Shown in pieces: positions 29,290 through 38,154 of a stretch of DNA of 64,000 nucleotides (the stretch's first letter is position 1; each line of letters opens with the position of its first letter). The position numbers and the translations under genes are program-made. Origin of the DNA: Pseudorhodobacter sp. MZDSW-24AT (GTDB lineage: Bacteria > Pseudomonadota > Alphaproteobacteria > Rhodobacterales > Rhodobacteraceae). The DNA is taken from the NCBI RefSeq assembly GCF_002794355.1, contig NZ_PGOI01000009.1:186001-250000 (forward strand), written 5' to 3'. Below the pieces are notes generated by a model, which had not been told where the DNA came from, made no database searches, and saw only the letters and a program-made list of their open reading frames with translations.

Positions 29290-30164
29290 CCGTGCAGACC
29301 CGTTCCTTGCCTGCGCCCCTGTATGCGGCGCGCAATATCGTGACCTTTCTGCTGCGGCAGCCGACGTCGGCCTTTGGGCTGATTGTGCTGGCCATCCTGA
29401 TCGGCGCGGCGGCGCTGGCGCCGTGGATCGCCACGCATGACCCTTATGTGCAGAACCTTGGCAATGTGTTGCAGCCGCCCGGCAACGGGCATCTGTTTGG
29501 CACCGACGAGCTGGGGCGGGATATCTTTTCGCGGCTGATCTGGGGCGCGCGGATCACGCTGACGATCATCTTTCTGGTCACAATCGTGGTCGGGCCTTTG
29601 GGGATGATCGTGGGCACGGTGGCCGGGTATTTCGGCGGCAAGGTGGATCTGGTGATGATGCGGATCACCGATATCTTCCTGTCCTTCCCGTCGCTGATCC
29701 TGTCCTTGGCCTTTGTCGCGGCGCTGGGGCCCAGCCTGAACAATGCGATCATCGCCATCGGGCTGACCGCGTGGCCGCCGATTGCGCGGCTGGCGCGGGC
29801 CGAGACGATGACCTTTCGCAATGCCGATTACATCGCGGCGGCGCGGTTGCAGGGGGCGTCTTCGCTTCGGATCATCGTGAAGTCGATCATGCCGATGTGC
29901 CTGCCTTCGGTGGTGATCCGGCTGACGCTGAACATGGCCACCGTGATTCTGACGGCGGCGGGCTTGGGCTTTCTGGGGCTTGGCGCGCAGCCGCCGCTTC
30001 CGGAATGGGGCGCGATGATCGCCACGGGGCGACGCTACATGATTGACAGCTGGTGGCTTGTCACCTTTCCCGGCCTTTCGATCCTGTGCGTGAGTCTGGC
30101 CTTCAACCTTTTGGGCGATGGTTTGCGCGACGCGCTGGACCCCAAGCAGATGAACCGGAGATAG
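29286..30164 (+). CDS. Family-5 ABC permease, DppC-like
   Basis: 292 residues. HDPYVQNLGNVLQPPGNGHLFGTDELGRDIFSRLIWGAR is the periplasmic/first-core signature of DppC/OppC; coupling loop AARLQGASSLRIIVKSIMP. ATGA overlap with the upstream permease gene. Confidence 0.87.
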   Translation: MTVQTRSLPAPLYAARNIVTFLLRQPTSAFGLIVLAILIGAAALAPWIATHDPYVQNLGNVLQPPGNGHLFGTDELGRDIFSRLIWGARITLTIIFLVTIVVGPLGMIVGTVAGYFGGKVDLVMMRITDIFLSFPSLILSLAFVAALGPSLNNAIIAIGLTAWPPIARLARAETMTFRNADYIAAARLQGASSLRIIVKSIMPMCLPSVVIRLTLNMATVILTAAGLGFLGLGAQPPLPEWGAMIATGRRYMIDSWWLVTFPGLSILCVSLAFNLLGDGLRDALDPKQMNRR

Positions 30165-30167
30165 GCG

Positions 30168-31007
30168 ATGCAGGATGCCATTCTGGACGTGAAGAACCTG
30201 TCGATCCGCTATAACGGCGCGTCCGAAGATGCGGTGCGCGGGGTGAGCTTTACGCTCGGGCGCGAACGGCTGGGGATTGTGGGCGAAAGCGGATCGGGCA
30301 AATCCACCGTGGGCCGCGCGTTGTTGCGGCTGCTGCCGGGCGCGCGGGTGACGGCGGACCGGCTGCGGTTCGAGGATGTGGATCTGCTGGACCTGTCGGA
30401 ACGCGAGATGCTGAAGGTGCGGGGGCGGCGGATGTCGATGATCCTGCAAGACCCGAAATTCTCGCTGAACCCGATTCAGCGGGTGGGGGCGCAGGTGGCG
30501 GAAACCTATCTGCGGCATTTCCCGGCCAATAAGGCGGAGGCGCGGGCGAAAACGCTTGAGATGCTGGCGGCGGTGCGCATCCGCGACCCGGAGCGGGTGC
30601 ATGACCTGTATCCGCACGAGATTTCGGGCGGCATGGGGCAGCGGGTGATGATTGCGATGATGTTGCTGGCGGACCCCGATTTGGTGATCGCGGATGAGCC
30701 GACCTCGGCCTTGGATGTGACGGTGCGGTTGCAGGTGTTGAACATCCTTGACGGGCTGGTGCGCGACCGGGGGATCGGGTTGATCATGATTTCGCATGAC
30801 CTGAATCTGGTGCGCAATTTCTGTGACCGGGTGCTGATCATGTATGCGGGGCGTGTGGTGGAAACGCTGGACGCGCGCGACATGGATGCGGCAGAGCACC
30901 CCTATACGCGCGGGTTGCTGGCGGCGCAGCCGCGCATTGGCGGCACGCGCGGGCCACTGGCGGTGCTGGACCGTCGGCCGGAATGGAAAGAGGGGAGCAC
31001 GCCATGA
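30168..31007 (+). CDS. Family-5 ABC ATPase, DppD-like
   Basis: 279 residues, shorter than DppD (about 330). Walker A GESGSGKST, Q-loop ILQDPKFSLNP, signature ISGGMGQR, Walker B VIADEPTSALD and H-loop ISHDLNLV are intact; EHPYTRGLLAAQP starts the C-terminal extension, but the iron-sulfur-type cysteines of long DppD proteins are absent. Its TGA overlaps the next ATPase gene. Confidence 0.86.
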   Translation: MQDAILDVKNLSIRYNGASEDAVRGVSFTLGRERLGIVGESGSGKSTVGRALLRLLPGARVTADRLRFEDVDLLDLSEREMLKVRGRRMSMILQDPKFSLNPIQRVGAQVAETYLRHFPANKAEARAKTLEMLAAVRIRDPERVHDLYPHEISGGMGQRVMIAMMLLADPDLVIADEPTSALDVTVRLQVLNILDGLVRDRGIGLIMISHDLNLVRNFCDRVLIMYAGRVVETLDARDMDAAEHPYTRGLLAAQPRIGGTRGPLAVLDRRPEWKEGSTP

Positions 31008-31753
31008 CGGCATCGGTCGAGATTGAGAACTTGTCGATCAGCTTTGGCACCGTCAAGGTGCTGCCTTCGGTCAGCTTTTCGGTGGCCCCGGGCGAATGCT
31101 TCGGGCTTGTGGGGGAAAGCGGGTCGGGCAAGTCGACGGTGCTGCGCTGTGTGTCGATGCTGACCGATTTCTGGTCTGGCACGGTGCGGATTGGCGGCAA
31201 GGATGTGCGCAGCCTGCCGCTGGCCGAGCGGTGCCGGTTGCTGCAAATGGTGTTTCAAGACCCCTATGGCAGCCTGCACCCGCGCCAATCGGTGCGCACG
31301 GTTCTGGCCGAACCCTTGCGGATTCATGGGCTGGGCGACCGTGAGGCGCGGATGCGGCAGGCCCTTGTGGATGTGGGGCTTCCCGTCGATTTCCTTGACC
31401 GCTTTCCGCATCAGCTTTCGGGGGGCCAGCGGCAGCGGGTGGCGATTGCGCGGGCGCTGATCTTGGAGCCTGCGGTGCTGTTGCTGGACGAGCCGACCTC
31501 GGCCTTGGACGTGTCGGTGCAGGCGGAGATTTTGAACCTGCTGGCGCGGCTGCGCGAGATGCGGGGGTTCACCTATATCATGGTGACGCATGATCTGGCG
31601 GTGGTGGATCATATGTGTGACCGCTTTGCCGTGATGCAAAGCGGCGAGGTGACCGAGATCCTGCCCCGGTCGGCGATTGCCGGGAACGGTGCCACGCATC
31701 CTTATGCGCGCGAGCTGATCGGGGCCTCGCTGGAATACGAAGGTCAGCGCTAA
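31004..31753 (+). CDS. Family-5 ABC ATPase, DppF-like
   Basis: 249 residues from the ATG in an ATGA overlap at 31004. Walker A GESGSGKST, FQDPYGSLHPRQSV, signature [23 protein letters not shown] and VTHDLAVV are typical DppF. Shorter at the C-terminus than usual (HPYARELIGASLEYEG ends the protein). Followed by a strong intrinsic terminator. Confidence 0.86.
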   Translation: MTASVEIENLSISFGTVKVLPSVSFSVAPGECFGLVGESGSGKSTVLRCVSMLTDFWSGTVRIGGKDVRSLPLAERCRLLQMVFQDPYGSLHPRQSVRTVLAEPLRIHGLGDREARMRQALVDVGLPVDFLDRFPHQLSGGQRQRVAIARALILEPAVLLLDEPTSALDVSVQAEILNLLARLREMRGFTYIMVTHDLAVVDHMCDRFAVMQSGEVTEILPRSAIAGNGATHPYARELIGASLEYEGQR

Positions 31754-31770
31754 GACGCGGCCCTCGCGCA

Positions 31771-31806
31771 AACGCCGCGCCCCTTGACCGGGGGCGCGGC
31801 GTTTTT
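31771..31806 (+). terminator. Intrinsic terminator of the family-5 ABC operon
   Basis: A 13-bp perfect stem (31771-31783 with 31791-31803, AACGCCGCGCCCC against its complement), 7-base loop, and T-run ending the stem. Lies 18 bases after the last ATPase stop. Confidence 0.88.
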
Positions 31807-31835
31807 CTGTCCGGCAATGGGCAGGGCGCATGGCA

Positions 31836-31861
31836 AAACGGGCGCATCTTGCGATGCGCCC
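31836..31861 (-). terminator. Intrinsic terminator of the binding-protein gene
   Basis: On the minus strand GGGCGCATC, GCAA tetraloop, GATGCGCCC, then GTTTTGCC; 28 bases after the stop of the binding-protein gene. It faces the terminator of the convergent ABC operon, so the two units are insulated. Confidence 0.75.
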
Positions 31862-31888
31862 GCTGCCCGTGAGTCGGCTGAGGGAGGA

Positions 31889-33484
31889 TCAGCGCGACTT
31901 GGTCACCCCTTCGAACCGCGACAGCCATGGGCTGACGATCATGCCTTCGATATCCGACTGGAAGGCGGCGGTGTCGACCACTTCGGAAAACGGGATCAGC
32001 GAGGGCACGGTTTCATCGATATAAACCTGGATCTCCTGATACATCGCCTCTTGCTGGGTCGGATCACGCTCCAGCAAGGCGGCTTCGATCTTTTCGTTCA
32101 GCGCCGCATCGAAATAGCTGGTGCGCCAGCCTTGGTAATTGGTGAGCTTCGCCTCGTCGCTGTTGTCGGGGTTATAGGCCAGCGCGCGCAGGTTGCTGTC
32201 GGGGTGCGGTTGCTGCCCGCCGCCGCCGCGACCGACCAGAAGTTCAAAGTTCCGCTCGCGCATCGCGCCATAGATCTGATCGCCCGACCCGGTGATCAGT
32301 TCCGCCTGAATGCCCGCCTGCGCCAGCGTGTTCTGAATCGCGGTGGCGGCCTTCAGGAAGGGATCTTCCGACAGCACGCGCAAGGTGGTGGAAAAGCCGT
32401 TCGGATAGCCTGCCTCGGCCAGAAGCGCCTTGGCGGCTTCGACATCCAGCGTATAGCCCGGATCGGGCAGTTGGCCCAGCACGCCGGTCGACAGCGGGCG
32501 CTGATGTTTCTTGCCGTAATAGGGCATCACGGCCTGATCCAACCCATCGTAATCAATCAGCAAGCGCAGCGCCGCGCGCACCTTGGGGTTGGCAAAGCGT
32601 TCGTCCTTCATCGAGACGCCAAGGTAGTAAAAGCCCGAACCGGGGGTGGAGGCGACGGTGATCGCGTCATTCGCATCCAGCGCCGCAAGGTCAGGCGCCT
32701 GCAAGGAATAGGCCACATCAATATCGCCCTGTTCCAGCATCAACCGCTGCGATTGCGATTCCGGCAGGTGGCGGATCAGCACGCGGGCCATCGCCGGGGC
32801 CGCGCCCCAATAGGCATCATTGCGGGTCAGGATGATGTATTCGTTCGACGCCCATTGCGTGAGCGTGAACGGCCCCGAGCCTGCGGAATTGAGCGTGAGC
32901 CAGCCCGCGCCCAAATCGCCGTTCACCTCATTGGCCATGGCGGTCTGGCTGTCGATGATCGACCCCGGCCCGTTCTGCGCCAGCACCATCAGAATCATGT
33001 TCGGATCATCAGGCTTTGGCAGGTTCAGCACAAAGGTGTGGTCATCCTCGGCCACGAAATGCGCATCTGCCGTTTCGGCACTGAAACCGCGCGATTTCAG
33101 GAAGGACGACTGCGCAAGGTTCAGGCTCATCAACCGCTTGAGGCTCCAGACCACATCCTGCGCCGTCAGCGGGTTGCCCGAGGCAAAGGTCACATCCTTG
33201 CGCAGGGTAAAGCGCACCGACATGCGGTCTTCGGCGACCTCAAAGCTTTCGGCCAGACGTGGCTGGATCGACCGGTCGTCGGGCGACAGGATCACCAGCG
33301 TGTCATAGATGTTGTTCAGAACCTGCACCGTCTCGCGTCCGGTGATGGTGGCCGGGTCCAGCGTCAGGATGTTGTTCATCGTGGTGGCGACGATCAGCTG
33401 ATCGGCGGGCGTTTCGGCCCAAGATGCCGGGGCCGCGCCGATCAGCAGCGCGCCAAGCGCCACGGATGCCAGAAAATGTTTCAT
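31889..33484 (-). CDS. Family-5 extracellular solute-binding protein of the ABC importer
   Basis: 531 residues, signal peptide in the first 27 (FLASVALGALLIGAAPASWA), then LTLDPATITGRETVQVLNNIYDTLV, the SBP_bac_5 signature region, and FTLRKDVTFASGNPLTAQDVVWSLKRL. Start ATG 33484 is set by the GGGAGGAACA ribosome site; an ATG four codons upstream lies within that site. It sits alone on the opposite strand, but the ABC operon lacks its own receptor and both carry TGTC-N-GACA operators, so they belong together. Confidence 0.88.
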   Translation of the reverse strand: MKHFLASVALGALLIGAAPASWAETPADQLIVATTMNNILTLDPATITGRETVQVLNNIYDTLVILSPDDRSIQPRLAESFEVAEDRMSVRFTLRKDVTFASGNPLTAQDVVWSLKRLMSLNLAQSSFLKSRGFSAETADAHFVAEDDHTFVLNLPKPDDPNMILMVLAQNGPGSIIDSQTAMANEVNGDLGAGWLTLNSAGSGPFTLTQWASNEYIILTRNDAYWGAAPAMARVLIRHLPESQSQRLMLEQGDIDVAYSLQAPDLAALDANDAITVASTPGSGFYYLGVSMKDERFANPKVRAALRLLIDYDGLDQAVMPYYGKKHQRPLSTGVLGQLPDPGYTLDVEAAKALLAEAGYPNGFSTTLRVLSEDPFLKAATAIQNTLAQAGIQAELITGSGDQIYGAMRERNFELLVGRGGGGQQPHPDSNLRALAYNPDNSDEAKLTNYQGWRTSYFDAALNEKIEAALLERDPTQQEAMYQEIQVYIDETVPSLIPFSEVVDTAAFQSDIEGMIVSPWLSRFEGVTKSR

Positions 33485-33538
33485 TGTTCCTCCCATTCCC
33501 CGCCGCGTCAGGGGCGCGCGGCTCGCCTTGTTGGGCCT

Positions 33539-33553
33539 GCATGTCGGACATGC
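33539..33553. promoter_or_regulatory. Perfect palindrome GCATGTC-G-GACATGC upstream of the binding-protein gene
   Basis: Seven-base arms around one central base, 55 bases upstream of the ATG at 33484, with the same TGTC-N-GACA core as the sites before the FadR-type regulator gene and the ABC operon. Confidence 0.55.
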
Positions 33554-33565
33554 GGGCCTGTTCCT

Positions 33566-33582
33566 CTTGCCTGTCAGGCAAG
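33566..33582. promoter_or_regulatory. Perfect palindrome CTTGCCTG-T-CAGGCAAG at the end of the esterase gene
   Basis: Eight-base arms around one base. It spans the stop codon of the GDSL esterase gene and lies 26 bases from the previous palindrome (centre to centre 28). It could be a second operator for the binding-protein gene or part of a transcript end; there is no T-run. Confidence 0.4.
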
Positions 33583-34188
33583 CAGTGCGGTCACCGGCCC
33601 GATCAGGGCGCGGCCAAGCGCGGCCGTGTTGGCGGCATCCAGATGCACGCCATCCACGGCGCTGGCCTGCGCCACGGTTCCGGCATCGAAAAACCCGGCC
33701 CCCAGTTCGGTGGCAAGCTGGTGATAGAGCGGCGCGAGCTTGCGCGATTCCTCGGGCAGGCGCGCCCCGGCAGCATTGGGGCCACAGGGCGGTGGCGCCA
33801 CGATCAAGAGCTTGGGCACAGCGCTGCGCGGCTTGTAGGGAAAGGTTGCCACGATCTCGGCCAGCCGCCGCATCCCGGCCTGCGCCGAAAGCGCCATTCC
33901 GCCATGCACGGGTTTCAGGTCATTGGTGCCCAGCATCAGGATCACCAGATCCAGCGGCATCTGCGCCGACAGCGCCACAGGCAGCGCCTTGGCCCCGTTG
34001 CGTGGGGCGGCGCCCGCATCATCATCGCGACAGGTGGTGCGCCCACCCACACCATCGGCCTGCACCCGCACGCCCACCAGCCCGGCTTCCAGCACCCGCG
34101 GCCATTGCGCGCTTGCCGGATGGCGCAGCCCGGTGGCCGGGTCGGCCCCCCAGGTCAGCGAGTCGCCAAAGGCCAGAATGCTGCGCAT
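33574..34188 (-). CDS. GDSL/SGNH-type esterase
   Basis: 204 residues. Block I FGDSLTWGADP carries the nucleophile serine, then GVGGRTT, block III LGTNDLK and block V DGVHLD with the catalytic His. No signal peptide. The ATG at 34188 lies 16 bases after the enolase-superfamily stop, so the two are cotranscribed. Probable carbohydrate or aryl esterase; deacetylation of pectin-derived fragments is inference. Confidence 0.8.
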   Translation of the reverse strand: MRSILAFGDSLTWGADPATGLRHPASAQWPRVLEAGLVGVRVQADGVGGRTTCRDDDAGAAPRNGAKALPVALSAQMPLDLVILMLGTNDLKPVHGGMALSAQAGMRRLAEIVATFPYKPRSAVPKLLIVAPPPCGPNAAGARLPEESRKLAPLYHQLATELGAGFFDAGTVAQASAVDGVHLDAANTAALGRALIGPVTALLA

Positions 34189-34204
34189 CTTCAGACCTTT
34201 GCCG

Positions 34205-35353
34205 TTACGCGACGCGGTTGTTTTCGATGAAATCGAAGTCGATATCCTCGCCCAGACCGGGGCGGTCGGGCACATGGACAAAGCCATCGGCATCCATCGG
34301 ATCGGACAGGGATTTCAGGTAGTCATGCCCGTCGTCATATTCGAGGAACGGGTGCAGGAGGCCCCGTTCATACCAGCGGCAATTCTTGGACGCGGCCACC
34401 ACATGCAGGTTCATCGCGGTATTGCCATGCACCTCGCAGTCCATGCCAAAGGCCTCGGCCATGCGCATGGTCTTGAGCGCGGGGGTGATGCCGCCCACGT
34501 CATTCACCCCGGTGCGCAGGATATCGCAGGCCCCATGGCGCACCCATTCTGCGCGGTGCCAATGCTTTCCGGCGGCACTTTCCGGCCCCACCACCGGGAT
34601 GTCCAGATTGTCGGCCAGCCATTTGTAGGACGACATGGATTGTTCATCCATCGGCTCTTCGATCCAGTCAAAGCCCAGCTTTTCCAGACCGCGCCCCAGT
34701 TCCAGCGCATCGCTGCGCGAATACCAGTGGAAGGCATCGATCATCAGGCGGATCTCTGGCCCCACCGCCTCGCGCACGGCGGCGCAGGCCTTGAGGTCCA
34801 TCTTCACATCCGGCGCCCAGCTGACAGGTGGCATCCAGGTGTGCAGCTTGATCCCCTTATAGCCGCGCTTGACCAGCGTTTCGGCAAAGCGGCCATAATC
34901 CTCGGGCGTGGCCAGCCCGCCTTCGATCTCGTCGCCGCACATGATGCTGCCATAGGCCAGCACCTTGTCGCGATAGGCCCCGATCAGCTTGTGCACCGGC
35001 TGGTTCAGCGTGCGCCCCGCCAGATCCCACAGCGCGCAATCCACCACCGCCAGCGTGCGGTCGGTCAGCTGCGCGGCAGAGCCGCGCTGCCAATGCGCCA
35101 GATCCTGCCACAGCCGCTCGCGGTCGCGATAATCCTGCCCGATCAGAACCTTGCGCACGAATTTGTCCAACAGATGCGGGCGCACGATTTCTGGCACGGT
35201 AAAGGAATGGCCTTCATGCCCGTCCTCGGTGCGGATGGTCAGCATCGCCTGCTGCACCTGATGCGCCGGGCCCGGATGGGCATGGCCTGCGCTGTCGGAA
35301 TGCCGGCGCGTCGTGGTCAGAAACACCCGCGCGTCCACCTCGGTGATGATCAT
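34205..35353 (-). CDS. Enolase-superfamily (mandelate racemase/muconate lactonizing) sugar-acid dehydratase or cycloisomerase
   Basis: 382 residues. The first 130 form the capping domain. The barrel has Lys in GYKGIKLHTW, metal ligands in LMIDAFHW (Asp), WIEEPMDE (Glu) and VVGPES (Glu), and His in CEVHGNTAMNLH. This set marks the mandelate racemase subgroup. I cannot fix the substrate; a galactarate/galactarolactone or related acid would feed KdgD. A perfect ACTTGT-N3-ACAAGT operator upstream links it to the kdgD regulator. Good ribosome site (AAGGGGGGAG) before the ATG. Confidence 0.82.
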   Translation of the reverse strand: MIITEVDARVFLTTTRRHSDSAGHAHPGPAHQVQQAMLTIRTEDGHEGHSFTVPEIVRPHLLDKFVRKVLIGQDYRDRERLWQDLAHWQRGSAAQLTDRTLAVVDCALWDLAGRTLNQPVHKLIGAYRDKVLAYGSIMCGDEIEGGLATPEDYGRFAETLVKRGYKGIKLHTWMPPVSWAPDVKMDLKACAAVREAVGPEIRLMIDAFHWYSRSDALELGRGLEKLGFDWIEEPMDEQSMSSYKWLADNLDIPVVGPESAAGKHWHRAEWVRHGACDILRTGVNDVGGITPALKTMRMAEAFGMDCEVHGNTAMNLHVVAASKNCRWYERGLLHPFLEYDDGHDYLKSLSDPMDADGFVHVPDRPGLGEDIDFDFIENNRVA

Positions 35354-35443
35354 TCGCTCCCCCCTTGCCGTCCCGGGGCCGATCCGATGGGATTCGGGCC
35401 CTGTCTTGCAAAGCTATAGCGATATGTCTGCTATGTCGTCAAT

Positions 35444-35458
35444 ACTTGTCTTACAAGT
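35444..35458. promoter_or_regulatory. Candidate GntR operator ACTTGT-CTT-ACAAGT
   Basis: Perfect 6+3+6 palindrome, 91 bases upstream of the enolase-superfamily gene; shares both arms with the site upstream of kdgD (25305-25319), which has one changed base. Confidence 0.55.
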
Positions 35459-35546
35459 TACCCAAGGCGCCAAAACCTGAAAGCCCGGCAATCATCCCGG
35501 CCCTTTCGGCTTGCACCTTTTCCAAATACTCCCGCGCGGAGCGCAG

Positions 35547-36824
35547 CTACCTTTGCACCCCGCGCGCCGTCAGGCGGCTCGTGCCAAAGCCCTCCACCCG
35601 CGCGGTGATGATCTGGCCTTCGGGCTGATCCGTGGTCAGGTCCACTTCGGTGAACTGCTCGGTGCGGCCCATGCGCGGGGATTCCATCAGGATGCGGTGG
35701 ATCTGGCCTTGCTGCGCCGCCAGATGCGCCTGCAAGGCGGCGTCGCCCTTGGCGCGCAGCCGCGCGGCGCGGGCCTTGATCTCGGGGCCTTTCAGCTGCG
35801 GCATCCGCGCGGCAGGGGTGCCCTTGCGCGGGCTGAAGGGGAAGACGTGCAGGAAGGTCAACCCGCAGTCATCCACCAGCTTGAGGCTGTTGTCGAACAT
35901 GGCTTCGGTCTCGGTCGGGAAGCCCGCGATGATATCGGCGCCGAACACGATGTCCGGGCGCAGGCGGCGGGCTTCCTCGCAAAAGGCGATGGCATCGTCG
36001 CGCAGGTGGCGGCGCTTCATCCGTTTCAGGATCATGTCGTCGCCCGCCTGCAAGGACAGGTGCAGATGCGGCATCAGGCGGGGTTCGCTGGCGATGGCCA
36101 GCATCAGGTTGTCATCGGCCTCGATGCTGTCGATCGACGAAATCCTGAGCCGCGCCAGATCGGGCACCAGCCGCAGAATGCGCATGACCAGATCGCCCAA
36201 GCGCGGCGTCGCGGGCAGATCCGCGCCCCAGGAGGTGAGGTCAACCCCGGTGAGCACCACCTCATGGAAGCCCCGGTCCACCAGCCGCTTGATCTGGTCG
36301 ATCACCACCCCGGCCGGGACAGAGCGCGAATTGCCGCGCCCATAGGGGATGATGCAAAAGGTGCAGCGGTGGTCACAGCCGTTTTGCACCTGCACATAGG
36401 CGCGGTGGCGGCCAAAGCCGTCGATCAGATGCCCTGCGGTTTCGCGCACCGACATGATGTCATCGACCTGCACCTTTTCGGTCTGGCCCACGAAATCGGG
36501 GCCTGCGGGCGCGGCAAGGCCCGCCCAGGTGTCGGCCTGCATCTTTTCATGGTTGCCGATCACGCGGGTGACTTCGGCCATGGCGGCGAAGGTTTCCGGC
36601 TCGGTCTGCGCGGCGCAGCCTGTCACAATGACCGGCGCGCCCGGATTTTCGCGGGCAAGGCGGCGGATTTCCTGCTTGGCCTTGCGCACCGCCTCGGCGG
36701 TGACGGCGCAGGTGTTCACGATCACCGCGCCTTTCAGGCCCGCCGAGTCGGCCAGCTCGCGCATGGCTTCGGATTCATAGGCGTTCAGACGGCAGCCCAG
36801 CGTGGCGAAAACGGGGGCGTTCAT
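35547..36824 (-). CDS. mtaB: tRNA (N6-L-threonylcarbamoyladenosine(37)-C2)-methylthiotransferase
   Basis: Radical-SAM methylthiotransferase that converts t6A37 to ms2t6A37 in tRNAs reading ANN codons. 425 residues. N-terminal UPF0004 cysteines (TLGCRLN, VNTCAVT, VTGCAAQ) and the radical-SAM [15 protein letters not shown] are intact, followed by a TRAM-like C-terminus. MtaB is preferred to MiaB/RimO because of LGCRLN and overall sequence. ATG overlaps the dapF stop (ATGA); the target tRNA-Lys lies next door. Confidence 0.88.
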   Translation of the reverse strand: MNAPVFATLGCRLNAYESEAMRELADSAGLKGAVIVNTCAVTAEAVRKAKQEIRRLARENPGAPVIVTGCAAQTEPETFAAMAEVTRVIGNHEKMQADTWAGLAAPAGPDFVGQTEKVQVDDIMSVRETAGHLIDGFGRHRAYVQVQNGCDHRCTFCIIPYGRGNSRSVPAGVVIDQIKRLVDRGFHEVVLTGVDLTSWGADLPATPRLGDLVMRILRLVPDLARLRISSIDSIEADDNLMLAIASEPRLMPHLHLSLQAGDDMILKRMKRRHLRDDAIAFCEEARRLRPDIVFGADIIAGFPTETEAMFDNSLKLVDDCGLTFLHVFPFSPRKGTPAARMPQLKGPEIKARAARLRAKGDAALQAHLAAQQGQIHRILMESPRMGRTEQFTEVDLTTDQPEGQIITARVEGFGTSRLTARGVQR

Positions 36825-37669
36825 GGGTGGGCTGCCAGAAAATCGGGGCTGAGCCAGCCGTCAAACACATGTGCGACCGGGCCGGTGAGCCAGACGCCAT
36901 CGTCGCGCCAATCCACCTGCAACACGCCGCCATCCAGCGTCAGCGTGACCTGCCGCCCGGTCAGCCCGCGCAGATGGGCGGCGACGGCGGTGGCGCAAGC
37001 GCCCGACCCGCAGGCAAGGGTGATGCCGGTGCCGCGTTCCCACACCCGCATGCGCAGATGATCGGGCGCAAGGGCCGAGGCAAACTCTACATTGGTGCGC
37101 TGGGGATAGAGCGCGTCATGCTCATAGCGCGGGCCAAGCGCGGCCAGATCGACCGCTTCGGCATCGGCGACAAACAGCACGCAATGCGGGTTGCCCATGC
37201 CCACCGCCACCGGATCACCGGGCAGCGGCAGATGCAGCGGGTCCACCGCCTGCGACAGCGGCACCGCGGCCCAGTCCAGCTGCGGCGCGCCCATGTTCAC
37301 CCAGACCTGCCCATCGGTCAGCCGCCGCGCGAACAGCGCCCCGCGCGCGGTGGTGAGCGACACCGCATCGCGGCCCAGCCCGCGCATCACCAGATCGGCG
37401 ACGCAGCGGGTGGCATTGCCGCAGGCTCCGGCGCGGCTGCCATCGCTGTTCCAGAAATCCAGCGTGAAATCGCTGTCCGCCGCCGTGGCCGCGCGAATCT
37501 CGGCCAGCTGGTCAAAGCCGACGCCGCGGTTGCGGTCGCCCAAGGCGCGCGCCAAGGCGGGCGTGACCACGGCTTCGGCCCGCGCGCGCGAGTCGATCAC
37601 CACGAAGTCATTGCCGGCGCCATGCATTTTCAGGAAGGGCAGGCCTTGGGGCGGGAATATTTGGGTCAT
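36821..37669 (-). CDS. dapF: Diaminopimelate epimerase
   Basis: Interconverts LL- and meso-diaminopimelate for lysine and peptidoglycan. 282 residues from the ATG at 37669. [13 protein letters not shown] at residues 15-27, first catalytic Cys in GNATRC (Ala-Thr in place of the usual Gly-x), and second in LACGSGACA. The dapF-mtaB pair is a common alphaproteobacterial arrangement. Confidence 0.93.
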   Translation of the reverse strand: MTQIFPPQGLPFLKMHGAGNDFVVIDSRARAEAVVTPALARALGDRNRGVGFDQLAEIRAATAADSDFTLDFWNSDGSRAGACGNATRCVADLVMRGLGRDAVSLTTARGALFARRLTDGQVWVNMGAPQLDWAAVPLSQAVDPLHLPLPGDPVAVGMGNPHCVLFVADAEAVDLAALGPRYEHDALYPQRTNVEFASALAPDHLRMRVWERGTGITLACGSGACATAVAAHLRGLTGRQVTLTLDGGVLQVDWRDDGVWLTGPVAHVFDGWLSPDFLAAHP

Positions 37670-37766
37670 GCGGGGCCATATACGCCCGATCCAAGATATT
37701 TGCCAGAGCCTGCATCTTTTGCCCTTGACCCCACCCGCCACTGACCTTAATCAGCGCCCAAGTTGT

Positions 37767-37842
37767 GGGCCGGTAGCTCAGTTGGTAGAGCAGCTGACTT
37801 TTAATCAGCGGGTCACAGGTTCGAATCCTGTCCGGCTCACCA
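37767..37842 (+). tRNA. tRNA-Lys (anticodon TTT)
   Basis: Complete cloverleaf read by eye: 7-bp acceptor stem (GGGCCGG with CCGGCTC, one G-T pair), D arm with AGCTCAGTTGGTAGAGC, anticodon stem CTGAC/ATCAG around loop TTTTAA-type with TTT anticodon, T loop GGTTCGAATCC and encoded CCA end. It lies divergent from dapF. Confidence 0.97.
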
Positions 37843-38154
37843 CAACTCCCTAAGGTCAGATCACCGCGCGGCGGGATCTTGGATGACACGCTGGCTTTCG
37901 TCGCACAGGCGGCGGGGCGCTGTTGACCTTGTGTTCCTGTCTTGCCGTTTCCCCCGGGTTTTGCCGCGCAGTGCCGCGCCTGCCCCGCTGCGCAACAGGG
38001 GGCGCGCAGGGAAGGGCACCGGTCTGGCGGGTGAGTCGCGGCGGCGGCATCGCAAGCGCCACGGGCGGAATGGCAAAGGGCGCGTGCCGCCTTTGCGACC
38101 GCGCCCTTTGCCTGTTTCAAGACGGACCCCCGCGCCGGTCCGGTGCTGGCGGGG
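37843..38154. other. Gap between tRNA-Lys and the TRAP operon
   Basis: No gene is supported in these 312 bases; frames are short shadows. The only structure is a strong hairpin near 38072-38112 downstream of dctM. No copy of the tRNA 3' end was found that would mark an attachment site. Confidence 0.5.
38072..38112 (-). terminator. Long hairpin downstream of dctM
   Basis: GGCAAAGGGCGCG and CGCGCCCTTTGCC form a perfect 13-bp stem with a 15-base loop, 43 bases after the dctM stop. There is no T-tract, so it may be a processing/stability hairpin rather than a true intrinsic terminator. Confidence 0.45.

Noticed and set aside
35511-37061. 516-residue open frame on the plus strand
   Set aside because: Antisense to mtaB and dapF, which have complete catalytic motifs.
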